A stretch of 54,686 bases of DNA, from contig JAJPKR010000019.1 in assembly GCA_021323595.1 (NCBI GenBank), positions 1 through 54,686 on the forward strand. Direction: 5' to 3'. A model generated the notes under the pieces. That model did not search any database and had not been told where the DNA came from. It saw only the letters and a list, made by a program, of their open reading frames with translations. Every line of letters begins with the position of its first letter. Position 1 is the first letter of the stretch. A program made the translations under genes and the position numbers. Below are positions 18,291-28,046 of the stretch, piece by piece. The stretch is from Terriglobia bacterium. Its GTDB lineage: Bacteria; Acidobacteriota; Terriglobia; Terriglobales; SCQP01.

Positions 18291-19150
18291 GCAGCCCGCG
18301 GCGGCCGCGCCGGCCCGCTGCTTCGGTCTCGCGCGGCGCGGGACTTCGCCAGCTGGCTGTCGAGTTCCGCGCCGAGCAGCAGCGCAAACGCCAAAAAGTA
18401 AAACCACAGCATGAGCGCGATGACCGCGCCCAGCGATCCATACAGGGCCGGGTAATCTCCCAAGTGCGCGACATAGGAAGCCAGCAGCGCGGAGATTACG
18501 ATCCAGACCGCGAAGGCGAAAAGCGCGCCGGGCCAGAGCGGTCGGCGCTCGCGCGGCAAATTCGGCGCCCAACGGTACAAAAGCATGATCGCGACGATGA
18601 AGAACCCGGCGACGGCGGTCCAGCGGAGGACCGGCCAGGTCACCGTCAGCACCGGGCTCAGCCGCGCCTTGCCCGCCAGCACCAGCAGCACGTGTTCGCT
18701 CAGCGCCAGCGAGAAGAGTCCCAACGCCATCAAAACGCCGGAAGTCAGCGTCATCAGCAGCGCCAGGCCGGTCACGTGCAGGTACGAGCGCGTCTCGCTG
18801 ATTTCGTAGGCGCGGTTGAGGCCCGAGATGACGCCCGAAAAACCCATGGAAGCGGAATAGATCGTGAGCACGAGCCCGAGGCTGAACAGGCCGACATGGC
18901 GCGTCGCCAAAACCGCGGTCAACTGCTCGCGCACGAGTTGGGCCGCCCCCGCCGGCAAGCTGCGGCCGAGCGCCGCGATGATGCCGCCGATAAACCCCGA
19001 CATGCGGGCGAGGTTGAGCAGCGTGGCCAGAAACACCACCAGGGGAAAGAGAGCGAAGAGAAAGTAGTAGGCGAGAGCGGCGGCGACATCCACCATGCCG
19101 TCGCGCAGCGCGGCTTGCACCGCTCCGCCCAGGATCCGCAACTGACCCAC
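18287..19150 (-). CDS. YihY/virulence factor BrkB family membrane protein
   Basis: About 287 residues with six predicted membrane helices. The family signature AAALAYYFLFALFPLVVFLA is near the N-terminus, followed by GFSGVISGLNRAYE and, late, SYVAHLGDYPALYGSLGAVIALMLWFYF (split here as YVAHLGDYPALYGSLGAVI). The function of the family is not settled; some members are suggested to be transporters. The start is uncertain: GTG at 19150 or TTG at 19168, neither with a clear ribosome site. It is the last gene of the purA-to-mogA run, about 100 bp after mogA. Confidence 0.88.
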   Translation of the reverse strand: MGQLRILGGAVQAALRDGMVDVAAALAYYFLFALFPLVVFLATLLNLARMSGFIGGIIAALGRSLPAGAAQLVREQLTAVLATRHVGLFSLGLVLTIYSASMGFSGVISGLNRAYEISETRSYLHVTGLALLMTLTSGVLMALGLFSLALSEHVLLVLAGKARLSPVLTVTWPVLRWTAVAGFFIVAIMLLYRWAPNLPRERRPLWPGALFAFAVWIVISALLASYVAHLGDYPALYGSLGAVIALMLWFYFLAFALLLGAELDSQLAKSRAARDRSSGPARPPRAA

Positions 19151-19254
19151 GTGCAAACAGATGCTCAAGCCCGCGCGGCGGTGCCGGCGCCCGCGCGCCG
19201 ATCAGCGCCGGGGGAGAAAACAGCGCCGGCGGGCTCGCGCCGCCGCAGGTCCGA

Positions 19255-19752
19255 TCAGTGCTCGGTTTGGCCGCGCAAGAGGGCCAGCGCGTGCGGCAGC
19301 AGCGGCAGCACCAGCCGCAGGCTCTCGTCCGCGCCGCGCGGGCTGCCCGGCAGGTTCAGGTAGAGCGTGGCGCCGCGCAGCCCGGCAACGCCGCGCGAAA
19401 GCCAGGCGAAGGGCGCGGCCTGTGCCCCCTGCTGGCGCATCAGCTCGGCCAGCCCCGGCGCCAGCCGCTCGCTCGCCGCCAGCGTCGCCTCGGGCGTGAC
19501 GTCGCGCGGTCCGAAGCCGGTGCCGCCGGTGGTGACGACCAGCGCGACTTCCTGCGCCAGTTCCTTGAGCCGCGCGGTAATCGCGCTCTGCTCATCGGGT
19601 AAAACTTCCCGCACCGTGACCTGAAAACCGGCCTCCGCCAGCGCCGCCGCCACCAGCGGTCCCGAGCGATCCTCGCGCCGGCCCGCCGCGCACCCGTCGC
19701 TGATGGTCAGGACGGCGGCGCGCAGGCGCTCAGCGCCGGAAGTTGGTTTCAT
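19255..19752 (-). CDS. mogA: MogA/MoaB-family molybdenum cofactor biosynthesis protein
   Basis: 165 residues of the MPT-binding family that adenylylates molybdopterin before metal insertion. Visible motifs are AVLTISDGCAAGRREDRSGP, LVVTTGGTGFGPRDVTPEAT with the family's GGTG loop, and the C-terminal NLPGSPRGADES. Length is normal. The start overlaps the 3' end of the upstream receiver/DUF4388 gene by 23 bp. Together with moaC and moeA upstream it provides three steps of Moco synthesis. Confidence 0.93.
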   Translation of the reverse strand: MKPTSGAERLRAAVLTISDGCAAGRREDRSGPLVAAALAEAGFQVTVREVLPDEQSAITARLKELAQEVALVVTTGGTGFGPRDVTPEATLAASERLAPGLAELMRQQGAQAAPFAWLSRGVAGLRGATLYLNLPGSPRGADESLRLVLPLLPHALALLRGQTEH

Positions 19753-20467
19753 CGAGGCGCCGCAGGCCTTCCATCAGCAGGCCCTGGGTGCTGTTCTTGA
19801 CCGTGGTGGCGTCGGGGCGGCGATTGAAGTCGATGGAGAATTCGCCTTCGCCCCAGCCCAGCGCGGTATAGACCACCTCGTCGCCGGTGGCCTCGCCGAG
19901 TTGCGCGTCCTTGACCTGCCCGTCCACCAGCAGCAGCAGCGCCGACTGCGGCGGCGCGGTCGCGCCCAGCGGACGGCCGGTGACGGCGACGCCGCAGCTC
20001 TTGCGGCTCAAATCGAGGGCTTGCAGCAGATCCACGACGCTGAGGTCCTCCAGCCGCCCGCGCAGCGGCCCGGCATCCGGCGAGCCGGTGGCGCGGCGCA
20101 GGCTGGTGCGCCCCAGGGCGCGTTTGATGCGCTCGCGCAGATCGGTGGCGAAGAACGGCTTCTGGACGATCTCCTCGAACAACGCCACGTGCGGCCCCAG
20201 CCGGTCCACGGCGTCGGCGCGCGACGCGATCATGACCACCGGCGGCGCGGCGTCGCCGAGCGGGCGCAGCTTTTCCAGCAGCTCCAATCCCGTGGCGTCG
20301 GCCAAGCGAAATTCCGCCAGGATCAGGTCCGGCGGCCAGGTGCTGAGAATCTTTTCCGCCTCGACGATGCCGCCGGCATGGCGCATTTCGACGATGTCGG
20401 AGACGCCGTTATGGATCACCTCCAACATCCGCGAATTCGGTTCGAGCACCAGCAGCTTCTGCGCCAT
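19730..20467 (-). CDS. Atypical receiver-domain protein with C-terminal DUF4388 (PatA-like)
   Basis: 245 residues. Residues 1-120 fold like a CheY receiver (KLLVLEPNSRMLEVI at the start, conserved lysine in VQKPFF). At the phosphoacceptor position the sequence is PDLILAEFRLAD, with Glu52 where Asp is expected, and the usual first acidic pair is reduced to EP. It may therefore be locked or phosphate-independent. Residues 130-240 are a DUF4388/PATAN-like domain (LRGRLEDLSVVDLLQAL, GEGEFSIDF), found in gliding and social bacteria as protein-interaction modules. It sits between moaC and mogA with 7 bp and -23 bp spacing, an unexpected place for a signalling protein. Confidence 0.8.
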   Translation of the reverse strand: MAQKLLVLEPNSRMLEVIHNGVSDIVEMRHAGGIVEAEKILSTWPPDLILAEFRLADATGLELLEKLRPLGDAAPPVVMIASRADAVDRLGPHVALFEEIVQKPFFATDLRERIKRALGRTSLRRATGSPDAGPLRGRLEDLSVVDLLQALDLSRKSCGVAVTGRPLGATAPPQSALLLLVDGQVKDAQLGEATGDEVVYTALGWGEGEFSIDFNRRPDATTVKNSTQGLLMEGLRRLDETNFRR

Positions 20468-20474
20468 GATTTCC

Positions 20475-21029
20475 CTAGCGCCTCCCGGCGCGGCGATAAA
20501 CGCCGCTCTTGCCGCCGGCCTTGCGCGTCAGCGCGATCTCGGCGATGGTCATGCCTTTGTCGAGCGCTTTGCACATATCATAAACGGTCAGCGCCGCCAC
20601 GCTCACCGCCGTCAGCGCTTCCATCTCGACGCCCGTCGCGGCGGTGGTGGCGACGCGGCTGCGCAGTTCGACGCCCTCGCGCGTGCGCCGCGCCTCGACC
20701 TCGATCGCCGTCAGCGGCAGCGGATGGCAGAGCGGCACGAGTTCGGCGGTGCGCTTGGCGGCGGCGATGCCCGCAATGCGGGCGATTTCGAGCGGGTTGC
20801 CCTTGGGATTGCGCCCCAGTTGCCGCAGCACCGCCGCCGCCATGCGCACGCGCGCGCGCGCCTCGGCTTCCCGGTAGCTGGCGGGTTTGCCGCTGATATC
20901 CACCATCTGCACGCCGCCGTCGTCGCGATAATGCGAAAGGCCGGGACGCGCCGCAGCCGCCTGCGCAGGCGCTTGCGCGCGCCGTCGCGGCGCGCGCGCA
21001 CGCTCGCCCTGGACTCCCGCTCCCGTCAT
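20475..21029 (-). CDS. moaC: Cyclic pyranopterin monophosphate synthase
   Basis: Converts the MoaA product to cyclic pyranopterin monophosphate, the first stage of Moco synthesis. The core has GLSHYRDDGGVQMVDIS, KGNPLEIARIAGI, KRTAELVPLCHPLPL with the active-site His, GVEMEALTAVSVAALTVYDM and KALDKGMTI. The ATG at 21029 overlaps the moeA stop (ATGA). This start adds an unusual 30-residue Arg/Ala-rich leader before the conserved region; family members usually begin nearer SHYRDD, but no other start lies between except an internal ATG at MVDIS, which would lose conserved residues. Confidence 0.93.
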   Translation of the reverse strand: MTGAGVQGERARAPRRRAQAPAQAAAARPGLSHYRDDGGVQMVDISGKPASYREAEARARVRMAAAVLRQLGRNPKGNPLEIARIAGIAAAKRTAELVPLCHPLPLTAIEVEARRTREGVELRSRVATTAATGVEMEALTAVSVAALTVYDMCKALDKGMTIAEIALTRKAGGKSGVYRRAGRR

Positions 21030-22240
21030 TTCGGCAACACGCTCACCGCGCTGCCCGCGGCGAGCTCGCTCGTCCCTTCCGGCACGGCCAAATAGCCGTC
21101 CGCCGCCGCCCACGCCACCACGTCGGCCGAGCCGTGATAGCTCACGCGGGCGACGCGGGCTCGCCGCAAGTCGCCCTCGAAGCGCACCGGCAAAAACAGC
21201 TCCAGCGGCAGCGCCCGGCCGCGATATTCGAAGCCCATCTCGGCGGTGAAATACGGCCGGCTCACGCTCGCCATGGCGGCCCCGGCCAGCAGCGCCAGCG
21301 CGGGGCGCACGAACAACTCAAAGGTGAGCATGGCGCTTAATGGATTGCCCGGCAGGCCGAAAAACAACCGCTCCCGTACCTTTCCGAATACCACGGGACG
21401 GCCGGGCCGGATGCGCACCCCATGAAAGAAGACCGCGCCCCCGCGCTCGGCCAGGACCTCCGGCACGAAATCGAATCTGCCTTTGGAAACCCCGCCCGAC
21501 AGCACCAGCACATCGCCGGCGGCGAGCGCTTCCTCCACCCGTTGGCCGAGCGCACTGGGCTCGTCCGCCGCCGTGCCGGTCCAGGCGACTTCGGCGCCCG
21601 CGAGCGCGCACATCGCCGCCAGGGCCGGCGCGTTGCAATTGCGGATTTGCGCGGGGCCCAAGGCCGCGCCCGAGAATGCCTCCGCCAATTCGTCGCCCGT
21701 CGCCAGCAGCGCGACCCGGGGCGCGGGATAAACCCTCGGCTCGGCCAGACCGACGGAAGCGAGCACCGCCAGCGCCGCGGCATCGAGACGGCGCCCGGCC
21801 GGCAACAGTTCGTCGCCGGCGCCATACTCGGCGCCGGGGGCGGCGATATTGTCGCCCGGCGCCGCGGCCCGCTCGAAGCTCACCGTTTCGCCCTGCCGCT
21901 GCGCGTGCTCGACCATGATGATGCTGTCGGCGCCCTCGGGCACGATGGCGCCGGTCATGATCTCGGCGCATTCACCCGGCGCGATGCGCACCGTGGGCGC
22001 CTCGCCCGCGCGCGCCATTCCGGTCACGCGCCGCGGCGCGAGCCCGTCCGCGGCGCGCACCGCATAGCCATCGCGCATGGCGCGCGGCCAGGGCGGCGCG
22101 GCGCGGTCGGCATGCACCGGCTCGGCCAGCCAGCGGCCCAGCGCCCGGGCGGCGGCCACGCGCACCGGCGCGCCGCAGGGACCGCGCCGGCCGGCCTCCG
22201 CCAGCACCCGCGCGCGCGCCTCTTCCAGCGAAAGGTCCAC
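21026..22240 (-). CDS. moeA: Molybdopterin molybdenumtransferase
   Basis: 404 residues. MoeA inserts molybdate into adenylylated molybdopterin. Motifs seen: an N-terminal SLEEARARVLAEA helix, the conserved DRAAPPWPRAMRDGYAVRA block, ECAEIMTGAIVPEGAD, the MPT-binding-fold loops RVALLATGDEL and VLVLSGGVSKGRFD, and the FGLPGNPLSAM signature, with the domain IV beta-barrel at the C-terminus. GTG start, only 2 bp after the purA stop. Length is typical. Confidence 0.95.
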   Translation of the reverse strand: MDLSLEEARARVLAEAGRRGPCGAPVRVAAARALGRWLAEPVHADRAAPPWPRAMRDGYAVRAADGLAPRRVTGMARAGEAPTVRIAPGECAEIMTGAIVPEGADSIIMVEHAQRQGETVSFERAAAPGDNIAAPGAEYGAGDELLPAGRRLDAAALAVLASVGLAEPRVYPAPRVALLATGDELAEAFSGAALGPAQIRNCNAPALAAMCALAGAEVAWTGTAADEPSALGQRVEEALAAGDVLVLSGGVSKGRFDFVPEVLAERGGAVFFHGVRIRPGRPVVFGKVRERLFFGLPGNPLSAMLTFELFVRPALALLAGAAMASVSRPYFTAEMGFEYRGRALPLELFLPVRFEGDLRRARVARVSYHGSADVVAWAAADGYLAVPEGTSELAAGSAVSVLPK

Positions 22241-22242
22241 GG

Positions 22243-23631
<1,389 letters not shown>

Positions 23632-23694
23632 TCAACAGCGGCGCGGGCCTAGCGCCGCGCCGCGACCTCACCGCGCTTAATGGTACCTGGGGAA

Positions 23695-23725
23695 GAAAAA
23701 GGCGGCAACTCGAAACGTTGCCGCC
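23695..23725 (-). terminator. Rho-independent terminator of trxA
   Basis: On the minus strand a perfect 9-bp stem (GGCGGCAAC / GTTGCCGCC) with a 7-base loop is followed directly by TTTTTC. It begins 31 bp after the trxA stop codon and lies upstream of purA, so it should isolate the two genes. Confidence 0.88.
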
Positions 23726-23756
23726 CTCGCTTGCGCTTGCGGATGGAACCGCGGAA

Positions 23757-24092
23757 TTAGCGATGGTTCAGGTGCCGGTCCACCGAACGCCGGATGGCGT
23801 CTTTGTTGACATAGCCGACGATTTGCTCTTGCACCGTTCCGTTCTTGAACAACAGCAGCGTCGGAATCCCTTGCACGTGGTACTGGAACGGAGTGGCTTG
23901 ATTGTCATCCACGTTCAGCTTGCCGACCTTCAACTGACCGGCCAACTCGTTGGCCACCGCCTCGACATGAGGCGCGATCTGCCGGCAAGGCCCGCACCAT
24001 GTGGCCCAAAAGTCAACCAGCACCGGCTGGTCGGATTGCAAGACTTCTTGCTTAAAATTCGCGTCGGTCAGCTCCACGATGTTGCCTGCCAT
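23757..24092 (-). CDS. trxA: Thioredoxin
   Basis: 111-residue cytoplasmic thioredoxin. The sequence has VELTDANFKQEV, the active site DFWATWCGPCRQIAP, the KLNVDDN strand, and the cis-proline loop GIPTLLLFKNG, all diagnostic. Length is typical. It is transcribed alone, with its own terminator downstream and a likely promoter in the 117-bp divergent gap shared with the rRNA dimethyltransferase gene. Confidence 0.97.
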   Translation of the reverse strand: MAGNIVELTDANFKQEVLQSDQPVLVDFWATWCGPCRQIAPHVEAVANELAGQLKVGKLNVDDNQATPFQYHVQGIPTLLLFKNGTVQEQIVGYVNKDAIRRSVDRHLNHR

Positions 24093-24127
24093 GGTCCTCG
24101 TCCTTCGTGAAATTCCCTGCTGCAAAC

Positions 24128-24155
24128 ATTTTATTGGATGTTGTCCGCCCAAAAA
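24128..24155 (-). promoter_or_regulatory. Possible sigma70-type promoter of trxA
   Basis: On the minus strand TTTTTG and TAAAAT are spaced by 16 bases and end 36 bp before the trxA start. The -10 matches well; the -35 is weak. Confidence 0.35.
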
Positions 24156-24209
24156 GGTCGCAGCCGTCTCCGCCCGCCCCAAGCTGCTGCAGCCTGTAGG
24201 CTTGGAGGC

Positions 24210-25013
24210 ATGCGCGCTCGGCTGGGACAAAACCTGCTCGTCGCGCCGGCCTGGCAGCGGCGCGTCGCGGAGGCGGTCGCGGCCCAGCCGGACGATCTCA
24301 TCCTGGAGATCGGCGGCGGCCGCGGCGACGTCTCGGCGCGGCTGGCCGCGGCCGGCTGCCGCCTCGTCATCGTCGAACTCGACCCCGCGCTGGCGGCGGC
24401 GCTGCGGCGCCGCTTCGCGGGCCAGGCCCGGGTCGAGGTCGTCGCGCAGGACATTCTGGAGTTCGATTTCGCCGCCCTGGGCGAGGGCGGGCGGCGGCGC
24501 GTTTTCGGCAATCTGCCCTACTACATCACCTCGCCGATCTTGTTCCGCCTTTTCGCCGCCGCCGCGCTGTTTTCCGACGCCACGCTGATGATGCAAAAAG
24601 AGGTCGCCGCGCGCGTCGCCGCCCCCCCGGGCAGCCGCGACTTCGGCCTGCTCTCGGCGATGGCGCAGTTGCACGCGCGCGCGCGCAAGTTGTTCGACGT
24701 GCCGCCGGGCGCGTTTCGCCCGGTTCCCCAAGTGACCTCGACGCTGCTGCGGCTGGAGTTCACCGCGCCCCTGGCCGCGCCTGGCGCGGAGACGGCGGCG
24801 TTCCACGGCTTCTTGCGCGCCGCCTTCGCCCACAAGCGCAAGCGCCTGAGCGCGAACCTGCGCGCGCTCGCGCCGCCGCCGGCCATCGCCGCCGCGTTCG
24901 AGCGCCTGGGGCTGGCGCCGGAGACGCGCGCCGAACAGTGCGGCGTGGAGGCGCTGCTGGCGCTGTTTCGCGCCCTGGCTGCGGCGGGCGAAACGGTGCA
25001 TCCGCTAGAATGA
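24210..25013 (+). CDS. rsmA: Ribosomal RNA small subunit adenine dimethyltransferase (KsgA/RsmA/Dim1 family)
   Basis: 267 residues; dimethylates two adjacent adenines in helix 45 of 16S rRNA. ATG at 24210 follows GGAGG at 24204. Motifs: RLGQNLLVAPAW, the SAM-binding LEIGGGRGDVS, VELDPALA, the catalytic FGNLPYYITSPI, and the C-terminal PVPQVTSTLLRLE plus AFAHKRKRLSANL. The family often reads GAGxG in the SAM loop; here GGGRG is a mild variant. The stop is 4 bp before the RNase J start. Confidence 0.94.
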   Translation: MRARLGQNLLVAPAWQRRVAEAVAAQPDDLILEIGGGRGDVSARLAAAGCRLVIVELDPALAAALRRRFAGQARVEVVAQDILEFDFAALGEGGRRRVFGNLPYYITSPILFRLFAAAALFSDATLMMQKEVAARVAAPPGSRDFGLLSAMAQLHARARKLFDVPPGAFRPVPQVTSTLLRLEFTAPLAAPGAETAAFHGFLRAAFAHKRKRLSANLRALAPPPAIAAAFERLGLAPETRAEQCGVEALLALFRALAAAGETVHPLE

Positions 25014-25017
25014 AAAG

Positions 25018-26685
25018 GTGCCGGCGAAGCTGGAACTGATTCCGTTGGGGGGCTTGGGGGAGTTCGGCCTGAACATGATGGCCGTGCGCTACGGCCAGGA
25101 CATGGTCGTCATTGACGCCGGCCTGATGTTCCCGGAACCCGAGCTTCTCGGCATTGACATCGTCATCCCCGACATTTCTTTCTTGGTCGAAAATCGGCCG
25201 CAGCTCCGCGCCATCTTGCTGACGCATGCCCACGAGGACCACATCGGCGCCCTGCCCTACGTCCTCGACGACCTGCCGGTGCCGGTCTATGGCACCGAGT
25301 TCACGCTGGCGATGGTCGAGGCGCGCCTGGAAGAGCACGACATGCTGGAGGAGACCCAGCGCATCGCCGTGCGCCCGGGCGAGCCCTTCCAGCTCGGCCC
25401 GTTTTCCGTCGAATACATTCACGTCACCCATAGCATCGTCGGCGCCTGCGCCATCGCCTTGACCACGCCCGGCGGCATCGTCCTCCACACCGGCGACTTC
25501 AAGATCGATCCCACGCCCACCGACAACACGCCCTTCGACTTGCACAAGTTCGCCGATTACGGCCGGCGCGGCGTGCTGGCGCTGCTCTCCGACAGCACCA
25601 ACGTCGAGCGCCGCGGCTATACCGGCAGCGAACTCGCCGTGCGGCCGCGCTTCGAGGAGGTCTTCGCGCGCGCGGCCGGCCGGATCTTCGTCTGCTGCTT
25701 CACCAGCTCGATTCACCGCATTCAACTGGCGCTGGATTTGGCCCTCGAGACCGGGCGCAAAGTGTGCTTCCTCGGCCGCAGCATGGAGCGCAACACCGAA
25801 ATCGCCCACAGCCTCGGCTTCCTGCACATTCCCGACGGCCTGCTGCTGCGCCAGCAAGACCTCCGCGATGCGCCGCGCGAGCGGGTCGTGGTGGTGATCT
25901 CGGGCAGCCAGGCCGAGCCGGCATCGGCGCTGGCGCGCGTCGCGGTCAACTCTCATCGCGCGGTGGAAGTCAGCCCCGGCGACACCGTGGTGCTCAGCTC
26001 ACGCATCATTCCCGGCAACGAGAAGGCGATCTTTCGCATGATCGACCACCTCTATCGCCGCGGCGCGCAAGTGGTTTACGACACCGGCGAAGGCCCGCCC
26101 GTCCACGTCTCCGGCCATGCCAGCCAGGAGGAGCTCAAGCTGCTGATCAGCCTGGTGCGCCCGCGCCACTTTATTCCGATCCATGGCGAATTTCGCCAGC
26201 TTTACCAGCATGCCGAGCTTGCCCGCAGCCTGCGCCTTCCCCACCTCCAAGCGCATCAGGTCGAAGACGGCGAGGTGCTCGAGCTCGCCCCGCAGGAGCT
26301 GGCGCGCACCGGCACCGTGCCCGTCGGGCGCGTGCTCATCGACGGCGGCAGCCTCGACGAGCTGGCCGAAGACGTAGTCATTCGCGACCGCCGCCACATC
26401 GCCGAAGACGGCATCGTGCTGCCGATCGTCGCCATCAGCAAGGCCACCGGCAAGCTGCAAAACGACCCCGAGATCGTCACCAGCGGCTTCGTCAGCCCCG
26501 AGATGGCCAACGGCTTGCTCGCCCGCGCGCGCGACATGGTGCGCGAATCCATGGCCGCCGCCAACGTCGAGGAGCGCGGCGACTGGTCGCTCATCAAAGA
26601 GACGATTCGCCACGACCTCAAGCGATTCCTGCAGAAACAGACGAACAAGCGCCCGCTCATTTTGCCGGTGATTCTGGAGGTCTAG
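25018..26685 (+). CDS. rnj: Ribonuclease J
   Basis: 555-residue metallo-beta-lactamase/beta-CASP RNase acting as endo- and 5'-exonuclease in RNA turnover. The N-terminus LELIPLGGLGEFGLNMMAV is characteristic; zinc ligands appear in LLTHAHEDHIGALP, HVTHSIVGACAIAL and LHTGDFKID. The beta-CASP part has SDSTNVERRGYTGSE, and the late motif HVSGHASQEELKLLI plus FIPIHGEFRQL completes the site. The C-terminal domain ends IRHDLKRFLQKQTNKRPLILP (last part). GTG start, preceded at 6 bp by a TAGAAT box, so it may have its own leaderless transcript in addition to read-through from rsmA. Confidence 0.96.
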   Translation: MPAKLELIPLGGLGEFGLNMMAVRYGQDMVVIDAGLMFPEPELLGIDIVIPDISFLVENRPQLRAILLTHAHEDHIGALPYVLDDLPVPVYGTEFTLAMVEARLEEHDMLEETQRIAVRPGEPFQLGPFSVEYIHVTHSIVGACAIALTTPGGIVLHTGDFKIDPTPTDNTPFDLHKFADYGRRGVLALLSDSTNVERRGYTGSELAVRPRFEEVFARAAGRIFVCCFTSSIHRIQLALDLALETGRKVCFLGRSMERNTEIAHSLGFLHIPDGLLLRQQDLRDAPRERVVVVISGSQAEPASALARVAVNSHRAVEVSPGDTVVLSSRIIPGNEKAIFRMIDHLYRRGAQVVYDTGEGPPVHVSGHASQEELKLLISLVRPRHFIPIHGEFRQLYQHAELARSLRLPHLQAHQVEDGEVLELAPQELARTGTVPVGRVLIDGGSLDELAEDVVIRDRRHIAEDGIVLPIVAISKATGKLQNDPEIVTSGFVSPEMANGLLARARDMVRESMAAANVEERGDWSLIKETIRHDLKRFLQKQTNKRPLILPVILEV

Positions 26686-26687
26686 CC

Positions 26688-27650
26688 ATGCGCCGGCCAC
26701 TTCTCGCACAGTCCTTGCATCGCCCTCGCGGCGCGGCGGGCGCGGCGGCTGCGGCCGCGGTGCTGCTCTGGGCCGCCAGCCTGTTGGCCGCGCAAGCGCC
26801 GGCCGTGCCCACGCCGGAATCGCCGGTGCGCGCGGTCGCCGTCGAGCCCGCGACGCTGCGCGTCGATCCCGACCCGTCCTCGGCGGTGGTGGGCCAAGTG
26901 CTGCCCGGCCAGAACCTCGCCGTGCTTAATCTCGCCCACGGCTTCGCCCAGGTCTTCGCCGGGCGCTCGGGCTGGATGCTCGACAAGGGACTGGTGCGGC
27001 TGACGCAGCCCGGCGGCGGGGAAATCCTCTTCGGCGCCGCCTCGCAGTTCGAGCAGCGCGCCGAAGATGCCAGCGGCCAGCGCGTGGCCGCGCAAAACGC
27101 CGCCCGGCTCTACTACAGCGTCTACGACAATTTCCCTTCCAGCCCGCTCGCCGGCGAGGCCTTGTATCGCGCCGCCGAGATCCGCTGGCAGCTCGGCCTG
27201 AACGACATGCCCGTCGTCGCCGATCCCAGCCAGCGGCGCTTTCCCGACGACTCCCTGCTGAAGCGCGTGCGCTCAAAGTATCCCGGCACGCCCTGGGCGG
27301 CGCGGGCCGACTTCCTGCTGCTGCAAGAGAAACTCACCTGCGGCATTTGGGACTCCAAGCCGAGTTGCATCGGCAAAGAAATAGACCATTACCGCGACTA
27401 CTTGAAGAAATACCCGCGCGGCCCGCGCAGCGCCGAAGCCGCCTACGACATCGTCTATCGCGACGGCGCGGCCTGGTCGCTGTACCGCGCCGGCGATCAT
27501 GCCGACGCCGGCAAAGCCGCGCATTATCGCGCCGCCGCCCTCGCTGACGCCGCCGCCGTGGAGCGCGATTTTCCCGGCACCGACTGGGCGGCGCAGGCGG
27601 CGCTGATCGCCTTCAAGATCGAGCAGGATATCGCGGTCTATCCCGGCTAG
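26688..27650 (+). CDS. Secreted protein with SH3-like domain and helical repeats
   Basis: 320 residues, 2 bp after the RNase J stop. A signal peptide or N-terminal anchor at about residues 15-38 (AAAAAAVLLWAASLLAAQ) is followed by a bacterial SH3-like segment (VEPATLRVDPDPSSAVVGQV to GRSGWMLDKGLV, residues about 50-105). The remainder is alpha-helical with tetratricopeptide/outer-membrane-assembly-like features (AAQNAARLYYSVYDNFPSSP, HYRDYLKKYPRGPRSAEAAY). It is likely periplasmic and perhaps cell-wall associated. I do not recognise a named family. One Cys pair (TCGIWDSKPSC) could form a disulfide. Confidence 0.75.
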   Translation: MRRPLLAQSLHRPRGAAGAAAAAAVLLWAASLLAAQAPAVPTPESPVRAVAVEPATLRVDPDPSSAVVGQVLPGQNLAVLNLAHGFAQVFAGRSGWMLDKGLVRLTQPGGGEILFGAASQFEQRAEDASGQRVAAQNAARLYYSVYDNFPSSPLAGEALYRAAEIRWQLGLNDMPVVADPSQRRFPDDSLLKRVRSKYPGTPWAARADFLLLQEKLTCGIWDSKPSCIGKEIDHYRDYLKKYPRGPRSAEAAYDIVYRDGAAWSLYRAGDHADAGKAAHYRAAALADAAAVERDFPGTDWAAQAALIAFKIEQDIAVYPG

Positions 27651-27674
27651 AACGCTACACTAGAGGCAGCGGCC

Positions 27675-27932
27675 ATGGTCCTGACCTTGGACGAATATTT
27701 GCGCGCCCGGCCGGCGCCGGCCGCCGAAGAAGCCGAGTCCAGCGAGATCTTGGTGGCGCGCTCCACCCTGGCGATCGTCGCCGCGCGCCTGTGCTGGTCG
27801 GCGGTATTGCACCGCAAGGTCGCCTATCTTCCCGACCAGCTGCTCGCATGCGCGCCGGGCTCGTGCGTGACCGCCGTGCGCGCGTATTACGGCACCGACG
27901 TGCTGGTCGTGCCCGAGTCCGTCCGCTTCTGA
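27675..27932 (+). CDS. Small protein of unknown function
   Basis: 85 residues, family not recognised. The product starts MVLTLDEYLRARP, has an acidic Ala/Glu stretch (PAAEEAESSE), then a hydrophobic amphipathic region with Cys residues (ARLCWSAVLHRKVAYLP, LLACAPGSCV) and ends in a short strand-like tail. No signal peptide or clear membrane helix. A TACACT box lies 13 bp upstream of the ATG, and codon use is like that of the neighbours. It sits between the SH3 protein and kdsB on the same strand. Coding status is likely but not certain. Confidence 0.55.
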   Translation: MVLTLDEYLRARPAPAAEEAESSEILVARSTLAIVAARLCWSAVLHRKVAYLPDQLLACAPGSCVTAVRAYYGTDVLVVPESVRF

Positions 27933-28046
27933 ACTGCGCCGTTGCTCTTGCCGGCTCGGCCTCCGCCGCTCGGCCCGCCTCGCCGCGCGGCGCGCTGCCC
28001 TCTTTCACCCGCTGCTTCCCGCCTCCGCCCCATTTACAATGACCCG

